From an uncultured Draconibacterium sp. (GTDB lineage: Bacteria > Bacteroidota > Bacteroidia > Bacteroidales > Prolixibacteraceae), in contig NZ_OY775906.1 in assembly GCF_963675065.1 (NCBI RefSeq), positions 1,652,001 through 1,716,000 of the forward strand: a stretch of 64,000 bases of DNA. Reading direction: 5' to 3'. This document shows, in pieces, positions 15,773-25,655 of this stretch. The notes beneath the pieces were generated by a model that saw only the letters and a program-made list of their open reading frames with translations, ran no database searches and was not told the DNA's origin. The first letter of the stretch is position 1. Every line of letters starts with the position of its first letter. The position numbers and the translations under genes are program-made.

Positions 15773-17617
15773 TTAATAAAACTCAAAAACTAAAGCTGTT
15801 TTAGCCGGTACTTGTAGCGTTTTCATGTCTGAGAACTTCTCCTGTGTTATCACGTTGCGGGCATTCTCGCGTTGTTGAATTCTGTCGGCGTATCTTTGTA
15901 AGCTCAAAGGTTTATTCTCAGAGTTAGAATTTAATATCACCATTACTAATTCATCCTCACATTCACGGAAATACACATAAAAACCGTCTTGTGGCACATA
16001 GTGAATAAGTTTACCCTTGCAGACCGCCTCACTTGTTTTTCTCCAGTTAAATAAGGTCTTCACGTACTTCTGTGCGTCTATCTGATCTTTTGATAAACCT
16101 TTACCCGAAAATCCATTCACTTTATCATCCGACCAACCTCCGGGAAAATCTCTCCTCATAACACCATCACCTTCTTCTTTTGCTCCTTCCATCAGGATTT
16201 CTGATCCTGCAAAAAGTTGTGGCATTCCCCGGGTTGTTGCCAAGAAGGTCATCAGCATCTTATAATTATCTACATCCTTATCCATTAAATTGTAAATACG
16301 CGACACATCATGATTGTCAATCACAAGCATTAAATTATTAGGATTGGCATATAAGAAATCCTGGGAGATTACATCATATAAACGCTCCAGACCGTGCTCT
16401 CTTCCTGTCGGTTCATTAAATGCCTTTCGCATCTCAAAATGTAAAGGGAGATCCATCACCATAGGTAAGTTAGAATTATAGCCGGTTTTATTCACTGCAT
16501 CTTTTTGCCAGTAGGACAAGGTTGCAGGTTTCTGCAACCATGCTTCACCGACAATGTTCAGTTTAGGGTATTCATACAATACAGCTTTTGCCCAATCTGC
16601 GATAAATTCACGATTATTGTAAACATGTGTATCACTTCTGAGCCCATCCAGATCAGCGTATTCCACCCACCATATAGTATTTTGAATTAGATATTTTGCA
16701 ACAAGAGGATTACGATGATTCAAATCAGGCATTACCGTGTCAAACCAACCCGACTCATTTTCATGAATATCAAACTCTGCAGCATGAGGATCTGACCAGG
16801 TGCCGGGACGAAAACTTCCCCTTTTAAAATTCGGATAATCATTATACCAATCCTGCGTTGGAAGATCATCTTTCCAGTAATAATTAGTTCCACAATGATT
16901 GGTGACAACATCAAGTATTAGTTTTATTCCTTTCTCTTTGCATTTATTGGAAAGCTCTCTGTATAACTCGTTAGTTCCCTGACGAGGATCAATTTTATAA
17001 AAATCAGTGATAGCGTATCCGTGATAACTGGCACGATCCATATTATTTTCACGTACAGGTGTTAACCATATCGCGGTAAATCCCATTTTCTTAACATAGT
17101 CCAGGTGATCAATTACTCCCTGAATATCTCCACCATGTCTTCCTTCTGCATAATTTCTGTCTTCCTTATCAGACATGGGTCCTAGAATATCATTGCTATA
17201 GTCTCCATTAGCAAACCGATCCGGCATAATCAAATAAACCGCATCTTCCGAAGAAAAAGATGTTCGTTTGGCTGAGCCTTGTTTTCTCTCGTTCAGCGTA
17301 TAATCTTTTGTAAAAACGGTCTTCCCATTTTTTATAAATTTCAAGGGAATAATTCCGGGATTTACGTTTGTTCCCAGGATTAAATTCAGAAACAGATAGT
17401 TGGGATTCTCAACCTTTTTTACCGATTCGAGTATGACTCCCGGGAAATTAATTTCAACATCATATTTCGCAATATCATCTCCATGAACCATCAATTGAAG
17501 TTCCGGGTTATTCATACCGGCCCACCAGCAAGGTGGATCAATACGATCCACCCCGGACTGGGCCTTCGTTGCGAAAACTACAAAAACTAAAAAATAAGTA
17601 TAAATAATTCTTTTCAT
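15773..17617 (-). CDS. GH13 maltodextrinase/neopullulanase (SusA-like), periplasmic
   Basis: This enzyme cleaves alpha-1,4 (and perhaps alpha-1,6) bonds of imported maltodextrins in the periplasm. The 614-aa protein has a signal peptide (1-19, ends TKAQ), a cyclomaltodextrinase N-terminal domain (about 25-115, PPCWWAGMNNPELQLMVHG), the TIM barrel, and a C-terminal beta domain (about 540-614). The catalytic triad is intact: nucleophile Asp329 in GLRSD, acid Glu358 in IVGEAW, Asp437 in VIDNHD. Region I is DVVTNHCG. It is the last gene of PUL 1 and is followed by a strong terminator. A clear paralogue (31288-33120) lies in PUL 2. Confidence 0.92.
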   Translation of the reverse strand: MKRIIYTYFLVFVVFATKAQSGVDRIDPPCWWAGMNNPELQLMVHGDDIAKYDVEINFPGVILESVKKVENPNYLFLNLILGTNVNPGIIPLKFIKNGKTVFTKDYTLNERKQGSAKRTSFSSEDAVYLIMPDRFANGDYSNDILGPMSDKEDRNYAEGRHGGDIQGVIDHLDYVKKMGFTAIWLTPVRENNMDRASYHGYAITDFYKIDPRQGTNELYRELSNKCKEKGIKLILDVVTNHCGTNYYWKDDLPTQDWYNDYPNFKRGSFRPGTWSDPHAAEFDIHENESGWFDTVMPDLNHRNPLVAKYLIQNTIWWVEYADLDGLRSDTHVYNNREFIADWAKAVLYEYPKLNIVGEAWLQKPATLSYWQKDAVNKTGYNSNLPMVMDLPLHFEMRKAFNEPTGREHGLERLYDVISQDFLYANPNNLMLVIDNHDVSRIYNLMDKDVDNYKMLMTFLATTRGMPQLFAGSEILMEGAKEEGDGVMRRDFPGGWSDDKVNGFSGKGLSKDQIDAQKYVKTLFNWRKTSEAVCKGKLIHYVPQDGFYVYFRECEDELVMVILNSNSENKPLSLQRYADRIQQRENARNVITQEKFSDMKTLQVPAKTALVFEFY

Positions 17618-17662
17618 GACTTTTCTTATTTAATTGAATAATATAATTCGATATCAGTTAGG

Positions 17663-19387
17663 CTAATATGCCTCAAGTAAAGCCACTTTTGAACCGATTA
17701 CCAGATGTACCTGATGATTGTTTACAGTACTTATTTCTCCGGTATAAGCATTGATGACTTCACTTCTTTCTTCAAATACATCCCCGACCTGAATAAAACT
17801 CTCTCGGCATTCCGGAAATGCGATCACTACTCCATCTTTTTGTTTCCCTCGTTCATAAATCCTCGCAAAAACACCTTCTCCCAATCGCTTTTGAATACCA
17901 GCACCTACAGCAAGATGACGGTTTCTAAATCGACCAAGTATCTGCCAATGTTTTAATACCTTCAGATCCTGCCTATCCCAGGGATAGTCAGACCGGTATC
18001 CCTGAATGGAATCAGAGAGGTATTGCCCTGCTCCTTTCTTTCTGGCCACTTCATCTCCATAATAAATCTGAATGGCACCAGGTGACAACAATAATGCAGT
18101 TCCACAATTCATCATATTGGAAATATCTACATCTCTTTTATAGGTATTGTTTAAAAATGAAAGCGTATTCCAATCATCCCTGCTGTTCAATGAATCAGCA
18201 TAGCATTGCCAAGTTTCTCCGATAGTTTTCAGATTACCGTCTTTAGGAAAAGTAAAATTAACGATGGAATTAAATCCTGACGATGCGTATTTTGGTCTGT
18301 ATTGAATTGATGAATCCCAAATATCCCCAGTCATCCAAAAAGCTGATTCCCATGTTGATCCGGGTAACTCTGGGTTATTGCCCCTCCATTCCTGCAAAGC
18401 ATTGTTACAGGCATCATTCAATTCTCTCCACCTGAACAGCTCTACATTTTCAACTACATCGCATCGAAAACCATCAATACCAAACTCACGTACCCAGGAA
18501 GCCAACCATTGAATCAAATATTCTGCAGGTGCAAGATCAAGGCTAATTCGGTAATTCAATGCAGCTGGTACGGACCATAACTGGTTACTGTCATTTTTCC
18601 ATTTATTTTGAAGGAACATTGGGATTTTAACCTGTTCAGAAGATTCTGTTTTAAAGTCTGGCAAACCTTCAATACTTTCGGTTAAAACATTCATAGATTC
18701 AGTCTTTTGAGACCGTATCCAATCACTTCCCCACCAATTTTCCCAACTGGATGCATCATTGTAGGCAAATTTATTCTGATAATCCTGACCTGGGATAAAA
18801 TCAACCGCTTCTTCCGGGCTCAGGTTAACTCCTCCGAAATCAAACTTTACAGCATCAAGCAAAGTTGCATATCCGGCATGATTTAATCCTGCATCCATTA
18901 CAACCCTTATCCCCTTTGAATGGGCAAGGTTAACGAATGTACGAAACTCTTCAATTGTCCCAAAATTCTTATCGATACAGGTAAGGTCCTGAGGATAATA
19001 CCCATGATAGGAATAATGCGGAAAATCGTTCTTTTCGCCACCTCCTACCCATCCATGTATCTGCTCATATACACCAGTTAGCCAGATTGCATTTACTCCA
19101 AGATCTGTAAAATACCCTTCCTCCAGCTTTTGAATTATTCCTGCAATATCTCCTCCGTGAAAAGTAGCTGCATTGAGTGTGTCGTTTCCGTAATCGTTTC
19201 TACGCCCGTAATAGCTATCATTTGAGGAATTCCCATTACAAAACCGATCTGTAAACAAAAAGTAAACCGTAGCATTATCCCAACTAAAATCAGGTTCTAT
19301 TTTTTCTCTTTTAGAAAAAGGTTTACAACAGTTAAGAAGTATAATGATAATACAAGCTCCAAGAGTGTATTTTTTAAATAAATGCAT
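17663..19387 (-). CDS. GH13 (MalS-like) lipoprotein with degenerate active site
   Basis: A 574-aa surface/periplasmic lipoprotein; the signal ends in a Cys pair at residues 20-21 (LLNCCKP). Its order of motifs follows periplasmic alpha-amylase MalS: FTDRFCNGN, FHGGDIAGI, HGYYPQDL, DAGLNHAG, GFRCD, FWMTGDIW, then NTLSFLNN and LLLSPGAIQIYYGDE. The nucleophile Asp310 (GFRCD) is kept. The acid/base Glu is Asp355 (MTGDIW instead of MTGEAW). The region IV His-Asp pair (SSHDT in MalS) is NNTYK here, so the third catalytic Asp is missing. It may bind rather than cut starch. It stands between SusD1 and the intact GH13 gene. Confidence 0.85.
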   Translation of the reverse strand: MHLFKKYTLGACIIIILLNCCKPFSKREKIEPDFSWDNATVYFLFTDRFCNGNSSNDSYYGRRNDYGNDTLNAATFHGGDIAGIIQKLEEGYFTDLGVNAIWLTGVYEQIHGWVGGGEKNDFPHYSYHGYYPQDLTCIDKNFGTIEEFRTFVNLAHSKGIRVVMDAGLNHAGYATLLDAVKFDFGGVNLSPEEAVDFIPGQDYQNKFAYNDASSWENWWGSDWIRSQKTESMNVLTESIEGLPDFKTESSEQVKIPMFLQNKWKNDSNQLWSVPAALNYRISLDLAPAEYLIQWLASWVREFGIDGFRCDVVENVELFRWRELNDACNNALQEWRGNNPELPGSTWESAFWMTGDIWDSSIQYRPKYASSGFNSIVNFTFPKDGNLKTIGETWQCYADSLNSRDDWNTLSFLNNTYKRDVDISNMMNCGTALLLSPGAIQIYYGDEVARKKGAGQYLSDSIQGYRSDYPWDRQDLKVLKHWQILGRFRNRHLAVGAGIQKRLGEGVFARIYERGKQKDGVVIAFPECRESFIQVGDVFEERSEVINAYTGEISTVNNHQVHLVIGSKVALLEAY

Positions 19388-19470
19388 ATAATTTGCTTAA
19401 AAAAGTCTATAAAATTCTTATGCAACCTGTCTGGCGACAAATCACCTTTCTTTAAAATCGTTTGTTAAAC

Positions 19471-19503
19471 AGCTCAGAAGCAGTATAAAACTGCCTCCGA
19501 GCT
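19471..19503 (-). terminator. Imperfect hairpin between susD1 and the GH13 lipoprotein gene
   Basis: AGCTC-A-GA-A-GCAGT (19471-19482) pairs with ACTGC-C-TC-C-GAGCT (19490-19503), with two mismatches and a short A/T loop. It lies about 25 bases past the susD1 stop. It has no long T-run, so it may be an intercistronic stem that stabilises susCD mRNA or a weak terminator. Confidence 0.5.
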
Positions 19504-19526
19504 TAAAGAATCTAACTCAAACCAAA

Positions 19527-21086
19527 CTAATAACCTTCATTCTGAATCAGGTTAGGATTTGCATTTATGTCTGTAGATGGAATGGGACAAACATCATATT
19601 TACTGTTCGTGGCGATACCTTCTGCAACGGCACCTTTCCAGGGCCACAAATATGTTCCACCGGTTAACTTGCCGAAACGCACCAGGTCGCTGCGTCTATG
19701 ACCTTCCCAGTACAACTCTCGACTTCTTTCATCTAAAAGAAAATCCAGGGTCAATTCTGAAACTGAAATGTTACCTGAAACATCACCGTAGGCTCTTTCG
19801 CGCAGTGTATTGATATAATTCAAGGCGGTCTGACTGTCTCCGCCGGAACCTCCTCTTAACACTGCCTCTGCATACATTAGCAGCACATCCGCATACCTGA
19901 ACATCGGGAAGTCAGTATCAACATATTCGGCATCCGAACCTGCTTCTCCGGTTGAGGTTATGTTACGGTATTTTGTAATGGTATACCCTTGAGTAAAGGT
20001 CAATACATTTTCGATTTCAAGGGTTTGCCCATCCGTATGAAACATTGCCCTGGAATCCGTTTCACCTGAAATGTCATTAAACTTAGTAACAAAAGCGCTG
20101 GTTGTGCGGTTTCCGCCCCAACCTCCGCTTACTCCAAAATCACTACCTTTCATCGTACCGCCTATAGCAGCATGAATAAGAAAGGACATTCCAACTGCCT
20201 GTTGAATTCGTTTACCGTCCGAACAAATGGGAAAAATTATCTCGTTTGTTCTGAGGTGATTATCTGCCAAAAACAGGTTACGATAGTCTGCTTCCAAAAA
20301 ATAATTACCGCTATTTATAATTTTATTGCAATAGGTCAGACATTCGGTATATTTAGCTTCATTGATATAGGCTTCTGCATTTAAGTATAATTTTGCCAGT
20401 ACCATCCACGCCAATGCTCGATCGGCTCGTCCATATTCATTCCCGCCAGGCTGCGGTAATTCATCCTCAATGGCCTTCAATTCGGATTCAATGAAACTAA
20501 ATAACTCGCCGGCACTACCTTGTTCCGGGAAAAAGAAAGAACCAACCGGATCATCTTCCAGTACAAAAGGTCCTGTTCTGAAAAGATCGAGCAGATGCCA
20601 ATACGATAATGCTCTTAACATACGTGCCTCAAAATAGTGCTCCGAATATTGTTCCTTATCCTGTGTTAATTGTATCAGTTTATTACAATAGGTAACCTCA
20701 AGATTAATGCGACTATACATCGCAGTTATGAATTCGTTCTGAGAGTTCCAGTCCATATCATGCAAATCTCTCAGGTTTCCATCATCCCAGGCACATATCG
20801 CTTCATCGGTAGGCAACTCCTGTAAGTTCCAGTATTGTCTCAGGTAAGAAGAGAAATGTACGTTTATGCTTCGGATATCTGCATCATTTACAGACTGACC
20901 TCCGAGTATAAAAGCCGAATAGCATTTTGCTAATAAAGCATCAAAGTCTTCATCACTACTTATATCGGTTTGAATATCTTCATCCAGAGGAACTGTATCA
21001 AGATCGTTAACACATGAAGCAAGAGCTGCCATCAGAGCAAGAAACAAAGTTATCCTGTAAATCAATTTTAAATTTATTCTTTTCAT
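19527..21086 (-). CDS. SusD-family starch/glycan-binding lipoprotein (PUL 1)
   Basis: SusD proteins sit on the cell surface as a lid over the SusC transporter and bind the glycan. This 519-aa protein has a lipobox ending at Cys25 (ALASC, then VNDLDTVP), the TPR-containing SusD core (DEAICAWDDGNLRDLHDMDW, RMLRALSYWHLLDLFRTGPF, RADRALAWMVLAKLYLNAEAY) and the usual C-terminal part (DERSRELYWEGHRRSDLVRFG). Length is normal. It starts 17 bases after susC1. Compared with the PUL 2 SusD it has no inserted domains: the FVTKFND segment runs directly into SRAMFHTDGQTLEIEN. Confidence 0.93.
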   Translation of the reverse strand: MKRINLKLIYRITLFLALMAALASCVNDLDTVPLDEDIQTDISSDEDFDALLAKCYSAFILGGQSVNDADIRSINVHFSSYLRQYWNLQELPTDEAICAWDDGNLRDLHDMDWNSQNEFITAMYSRINLEVTYCNKLIQLTQDKEQYSEHYFEARMLRALSYWHLLDLFRTGPFVLEDDPVGSFFFPEQGSAGELFSFIESELKAIEDELPQPGGNEYGRADRALAWMVLAKLYLNAEAYINEAKYTECLTYCNKIINSGNYFLEADYRNLFLADNHLRTNEIIFPICSDGKRIQQAVGMSFLIHAAIGGTMKGSDFGVSGGWGGNRTTSAFVTKFNDISGETDSRAMFHTDGQTLEIENVLTFTQGYTITKYRNITSTGEAGSDAEYVDTDFPMFRYADVLLMYAEAVLRGGSGGDSQTALNYINTLRERAYGDVSGNISVSELTLDFLLDERSRELYWEGHRRSDLVRFGKLTGGTYLWPWKGAVAEGIATNSKYDVCPIPSTDINANPNLIQNEGY

Positions 21087-21103
21087 AATTTTCTAAGCTT
21101 AGT

Positions 21104-24100
21104 TTAAAAGTTAACCTGAATTCCAAAAATGAATGTTCTCGGGCGCGGAAAGACGTTATAATCGATTCCATTTGTCACCTCCGGATCGATTCCTTTATAA
21201 TCCGTTATTACAAAAACATTTTGCACACTGGAATATACCCGGACATTCGTATTCCCTTCAGCCTTGGGGAACAAATTAAAACTGTACCCCAAGGTCATAT
21301 TATCCATACGAAAGAACGAGGCGTCTTCAATGTAATGATCAGAAAACTGCTGTGGTCTTTCAAATTCAGTTTCTTTAATGGATGCCGGGAGGTTCGTGAG
21401 GTAATCATTAACAACCATTTCTTTGTAGTTGGCTGTAACCGCCGTATTGTTGTATATATTGTTACCAAAACTTGCCCGACCGTTAAAACTAAAATCAAAG
21501 TTTCTATATTCGAATTTTGAGGAAAGTCCCAAGAACACTTTTGGATCAGGACTTCCGTTATAGTACTTATCTTTTGAGTCAACAACACCATCATCGTTAC
21601 GGTCTACATATTCTCCTTCGACGGGTTTTCCTTCGCTATCATATATTTGCTCATAGGTGTAATAGGAATTTAAAGGATGACCAACTGCGTTGATTTGTAT
21701 ATAATTACCAACGCCAACACCATTTATTGAACCGGTTTCCACACCACTATAATCAGGATCTTCGTAGTTGGTAAGTTTTGTTATCTCATTTTTATTATAA
21801 GTGATATTAAAGCCAAGATCCCATGTTAAATTCTTCCTGCTTAACACCAGAGAATTCAATGAAAATTCAACTCCCTTGTTCTCCAGGTTCCCAACATTCG
21901 TAGTCAATAAATCGGTAAAGTTAGACCCGGATGGAACAGGTATAGTATTGATCAAATCTTTGGTTTCTTTGAAATAAATATCAAGGCTACCATAAACACG
22001 GTTATTAAACAAACCGTAATCAAAAGCTGCATTGTAGGTTGTCGTTTCCTCCCACTTCAATTTTTCATCATAACCGTTAGGTCGCAGTGTATATATATAC
22101 TTTGAGCCAAACTGATATTGAGAAAATTCATCACTTCGTGTATAAGTACCCAAATAAGGATAGTCATTATCCAACAATGATTGCTGACCAGTGATTCCAT
22201 ATCCCAACCTGAATGTTAGACTACTGATTGTTTTTGACTTATGAAGAAATTCCTCATTTTTAATTTTCCAGGCTAATGCTACAGATGGGAAAGTCCCCCA
22301 TCTGGTATCCTCATGAAAACGTGACGAGCCATCTCGTCTGATAGTCGCAGTAAGAAGATACTTGTTATTCAAACTATAGTTTAGCCTTCCAAAAAAGGAA
22401 ACAAGGTAATTCTCTGTTTCATCAGAAGAAAAAGCAATATCATTGACATTTCGTAAGGTTGATTCACTTTCTGATTTGCTCCAGAAGTGTTGCCATTCGT
22501 AACCCAACATGGCATCAAGGTTGTGCTGGGACGCAAACGCTTTGTTATAGTTAATGTAAAAATCCACGAGTTCGTTTTTCAACTCATGCGTATAATCCCT
22601 TTTTAATTCAGAATTATCCGCTTCTGTAAACGATGCATCGTCTGCATTTACTACTTTGCCATTACTGTCCGTATAGTCGATACCTGTAACAAGATTGAAC
22701 TTCAAATCAGGTAATCCATGTAATTTATATTCAAATTGTAAATCACCAATAACCCTGTTCACATACGATTTGTCATTTCGTTGCTCTAATCTTGCAACTG
22801 GATTGGTTGTGCCGTTAATATTACGTTCTCCGTTTAGCAACCATGTAAAATAACCACCAAATTTATCAAACTCTAGGGCATCACTCTTCACAACCTGGGT
22901 GGGATCAAAATGCAAAGCCCCACCAATTACTCCATTATCAGCGAAACGATTATCAATATACATGCCTTTTAATCCAGCATTAATATGCAAATGATCCTGA
23001 AACAATGAAGGATTAAGATTAAGAGTCCCTGTCGTCCTTTTCATTTGAGAAGTACGTAGAATTCCTTCCTGATTGGTATAACCTACAGAAGCACGTATAG
23101 GGATATTTTTATAAGATCCGGCAATACTAATATTATGGTCATGTCCGATACTGGTTTGATAGATTTCGTCCTGCCAATCTGTATTTGCTGTTCCAACACG
23201 GTTTCTTATGGCTGTATCAACGTCATTATCTTCCGGGTGACGTTGATTTATGATTTCTCTATATTCATCGGCAGATAAAAGCTCAACCTTTTCCACTACA
23301 GAACCAAGCAAAAACTTCGAATTATAAGAGACTGCCAGCTTTTGTCCCTTAATTGCCTTTTTAGTGTTAATAATAATAACTCCATTTGACGCCCTCGATC
23401 CATAGATTGCTGTTGAAGATGCATCTTTAAGGACTGTTATTGACTCAATGTCGTTTGGATTTATTGAACTCAGGATATTGCTCATTCCATCAATTCCGCG
23501 ATCATCAATAGGTACTCCATCGACTACATATAAAGGATCATTGCTTGCAGACATAGAAGATCCTCCTCGTATACGCACTTTAACAGAAGAACCGGGTTGT
23601 CCACCCTCTGTAACAAGATTCACTCCTGCTACCTTTCCTGTTATCAGGTCTTGTGCAGTTCCTGTTGATCCCTGGTTAAAATCTTTCTCACCTACGGCAA
23701 CAACAGCTCCTGTTGCATCTTGTTTCTTTACCTGGCCATATCCAATTACAACAACTTCATCCATTCCAATTACGTCTTCTTCCATAATAATAGTTACGTT
23801 TGCCTGAGACTGATCAAAAACCATCTCATGATCTTTCATCCCAACAAATGAAAAGACAATAACTGATCCTATGGGAATATCCTCCAAATAGAACTGCCCA
23901 TCGCCATCTGAAACGGTACCAATTGTGGTTCCTTTTAACACCACCGAAACCCCTGGCAGCGGCATTCCGTTTTTATCGATAATTTTACCAGAAATAGAAT
24001 TATTTTGTGGTGCATTTTTTTCATTTCTTTGTAGCACTGCTGGTTTTAACAATATCAAATTACTTTCAGTTATCTGATAATCAATCTTCTCCGGATCAAG

Positions 24101-24400
24101 AACTTGCTCCAAAATCTGTAATACATTGCCCTCATGTATCTCTATGTTGGTCTTTTCATTTAAGTTTAGCTGCTCGTTTTGGTAGAGAAAGCGATATTCA
24201 GTTAATGATTCAATCTTCTGTAAAACACTCTTTACAGATGTATCCTTCATGTTCAGTGATAATTTTGAATGCTGTGTATAGACATTCCCTGAAACATGTA
24301 CCATTGAAATTAGTAGAATGACTGTTGTTAGTTTCATTGTCAGTAATACTTTTTTAAGGAAAGGACTATACCTCCTCCTTATGTCATAAGTTTTTTTCAT
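21104..24400 (-). CDS. SusC-family TonB-dependent transporter with STN domain (PUL 1)
   Basis: An outer-membrane transporter of 1098 aa that imports oligosaccharides with SusD. After the signal region (about 1-40) there is an STN domain (about 45-118, LSLNMKDTSVKSVLQKIESL), a CarboxypepD-regulatory domain (about 135-220, ISGKIIDKNGMPLPGVSVVL), the TonB plug (about 228-345, AVVAVGEKDFNQG to YGSRASNGVIIINTKK) and the beta-barrel. The STN domain is the part that signals to an anti-sigma factor, fitting the FecR/sigma genes directly upstream. The C-terminus ends FIFGIQVNF, with an aromatic last residue as in outer-membrane proteins. Confidence 0.95.
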   Translation of the reverse strand: MKKTYDIRRRYSPFLKKVLLTMKLTTVILLISMVHVSGNVYTQHSKLSLNMKDTSVKSVLQKIESLTEYRFLYQNEQLNLNEKTNIEIHEGNVLQILEQVLDPEKIDYQITESNLILLKPAVLQRNEKNAPQNNSISGKIIDKNGMPLPGVSVVLKGTTIGTVSDGDGQFYLEDIPIGSVIVFSFVGMKDHEMVFDQSQANVTIIMEEDVIGMDEVVVIGYGQVKKQDATGAVVAVGEKDFNQGSTGTAQDLITGKVAGVNLVTEGGQPGSSVKVRIRGGSSMSASNDPLYVVDGVPIDDRGIDGMSNILSSINPNDIESITVLKDASSTAIYGSRASNGVIIINTKKAIKGQKLAVSYNSKFLLGSVVEKVELLSADEYREIINQRHPEDNDVDTAIRNRVGTANTDWQDEIYQTSIGHDHNISIAGSYKNIPIRASVGYTNQEGILRTSQMKRTTGTLNLNPSLFQDHLHINAGLKGMYIDNRFADNGVIGGALHFDPTQVVKSDALEFDKFGGYFTWLLNGERNINGTTNPVARLEQRNDKSYVNRVIGDLQFEYKLHGLPDLKFNLVTGIDYTDSNGKVVNADDASFTEADNSELKRDYTHELKNELVDFYINYNKAFASQHNLDAMLGYEWQHFWSKSESESTLRNVNDIAFSSDETENYLVSFFGRLNYSLNNKYLLTATIRRDGSSRFHEDTRWGTFPSVALAWKIKNEEFLHKSKTISSLTFRLGYGITGQQSLLDNDYPYLGTYTRSDEFSQYQFGSKYIYTLRPNGYDEKLKWEETTTYNAAFDYGLFNNRVYGSLDIYFKETKDLINTIPVPSGSNFTDLLTTNVGNLENKGVEFSLNSLVLSRKNLTWDLGFNITYNKNEITKLTNYEDPDYSGVETGSINGVGVGNYIQINAVGHPLNSYYTYEQIYDSEGKPVEGEYVDRNDDGVVDSKDKYYNGSPDPKVFLGLSSKFEYRNFDFSFNGRASFGNNIYNNTAVTANYKEMVVNDYLTNLPASIKETEFERPQQFSDHYIEDASFFRMDNMTLGYSFNLFPKAEGNTNVRVYSSVQNVFVITDYKGIDPEVTNGIDYNVFPRPRTFIFGIQVNF

Positions 24401-24462
24401 AAATTTGTAAAAGTTTAAATGAATTAATATCTAATGTTTGACACGTTAGATGTAATTTGTAC

Positions 24463-24492
24463 AAGCGGGAAATGTCCTACCATTTCTCGCTT
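24463..24492 (-). terminator. Hairpin between fecR and susC1
   Basis: AAGCGGGAAATG (24463-24474) pairs with CATTTCTCGCTT (24481-24492), a 12-bp stem with one G-T pair and a TCCTAC loop. It follows the fecR stop by about 25 bases and precedes susC1, so it separates the regulator genes from the transport operon. A T-run follows on the plus side only. Confidence 0.6.
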
Positions 24493-24515
24493 TTGTATTA
24501 AAATGGACATTCAAG

Positions 24516-25517
24516 TTATTTTTGCATAGGCAATTCTGTTTTAGGTGAGACAATAATCTTTTTTCCTTCAATTATATAGGTAATTGGGCTAATTATACTT
24601 AACGCGTAAAAAACATCGTTTATTGATTTTTCCTGAATTACACCGGTAAAGTGGAGTTCTTTTGTCAGCTCATTTCCAGCATCAATCTGCACACCATACC
24701 ACCTCTCCAGGATATTGCACAATTCGGAGAAAGACATGTTATCCATATAGATTTTTCTTTCGATCCAGCCTATGCTGTGTTTTACATCAGTCTCAGAATG
24801 CATGAATTTTTTTGTCTCCTTATTAAATACCACTTCATGCCCGGGAGAAAGCATCACTTGTTGTTGACCAGAATTATCAAGCTCAACTCTTCCTTCAAAC
24901 AATGCGGTACTTATTTCCTTATCCTGAGGATAAGCATTTAGATTAAATTTTGTACCGAGAACTTTTACCGAAAAATTATCTACCACGCTTATTATAAACG
25001 GATCTTTTCTTTTGGCGACAGAAAAATAGGCTTCACCGCTTAATGTAGCGCGTCTGATTCCGAGTTTTCTGTCTTCTGTAAATGTCAACTCTGATCCGGC
25101 ATTTAAAATAACAGAAGTGCTATCGGGTAGTAAAATTTCAGACCTGCTACCTGCTTCTGTTTTAAAATTGAGGGGAACCGATTTGACTGATGAATCAGAT
25201 TTGAAAAATATCATCCAGCCAAATACGACAAGAATGGTTGCCGCAGCTGAAAACAGCGTAATTGTTCGTCTCCTGTTCTTTCTCTGTTTCCTTTCAATTA
25301 AAAGATTCAGTCGCTGCCAACCCATTTCTTTGTCATACTTTTGCCTTTGTGCTATTTGATACATCCCCTGCCACAATTTGATAAAAGTTATTGCAAGACC
25401 TTTGTCCTCTTCCTGCATGTATTCCCAATCAAGCAATTGTTGTTCTTCAATCTCATTCCGATCAACATTTAACAAGTGATCGATTATAACATCCTTTATA
25501 TTCTTTTCTGAATGCAT
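24516..25517 (-). CDS. FecR-family anti-sigma factor
   Basis: An inner-membrane anti-sigma factor of 333 aa. The cytoplasmic N-terminus (about 1-82, sigma-binding) contains IEEQQLLDWEYMQEEDKGLA. One membrane helix spans about residues 83-104 (RTITLFSAAATILVVFGWMIFF). The periplasmic FecR domain follows (TEAGSRSEILLPDSTSVILNAG, GEAYFSVAKRKDPFIISV, VLGTKFNLNAY), then the DUF4974-type C-terminal domain (NILERWYGVQIDAGNELTKE). It would hold the neighbouring ECF sigma factor until SusC1, through its STN domain, signals that substrate is present. Gene order sigma-fecR-susC-susD is the standard one. Confidence 0.92.
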   Translation of the reverse strand: MHSEKNIKDVIIDHLLNVDRNEIEEQQLLDWEYMQEEDKGLAITFIKLWQGMYQIAQRQKYDKEMGWQRLNLLIERKQRKNRRRTITLFSAAATILVVFGWMIFFKSDSSVKSVPLNFKTEAGSRSEILLPDSTSVILNAGSELTFTEDRKLGIRRATLSGEAYFSVAKRKDPFIISVVDNFSVKVLGTKFNLNAYPQDKEISTALFEGRVELDNSGQQQVMLSPGHEVVFNKETKKFMHSETDVKHSIGWIERKIYMDNMSFSELCNILERWYGVQIDAGNELTKELHFTGVIQEKSINDVFYALSIISPITYIIEGKKIIVSPKTELPMQK

Positions 25518-25655
25518 CGTTAACGAGATGAGAATTTCAATTTATAATCATCGGATTTATACCATTATGACAATGAATATTCAAAAGGTCCTACTCAAAA
25601 TGAACCTATTTTTATCAAAATAAATTAAAAAGATGAAGAGGGTGTTGTCCTGATA

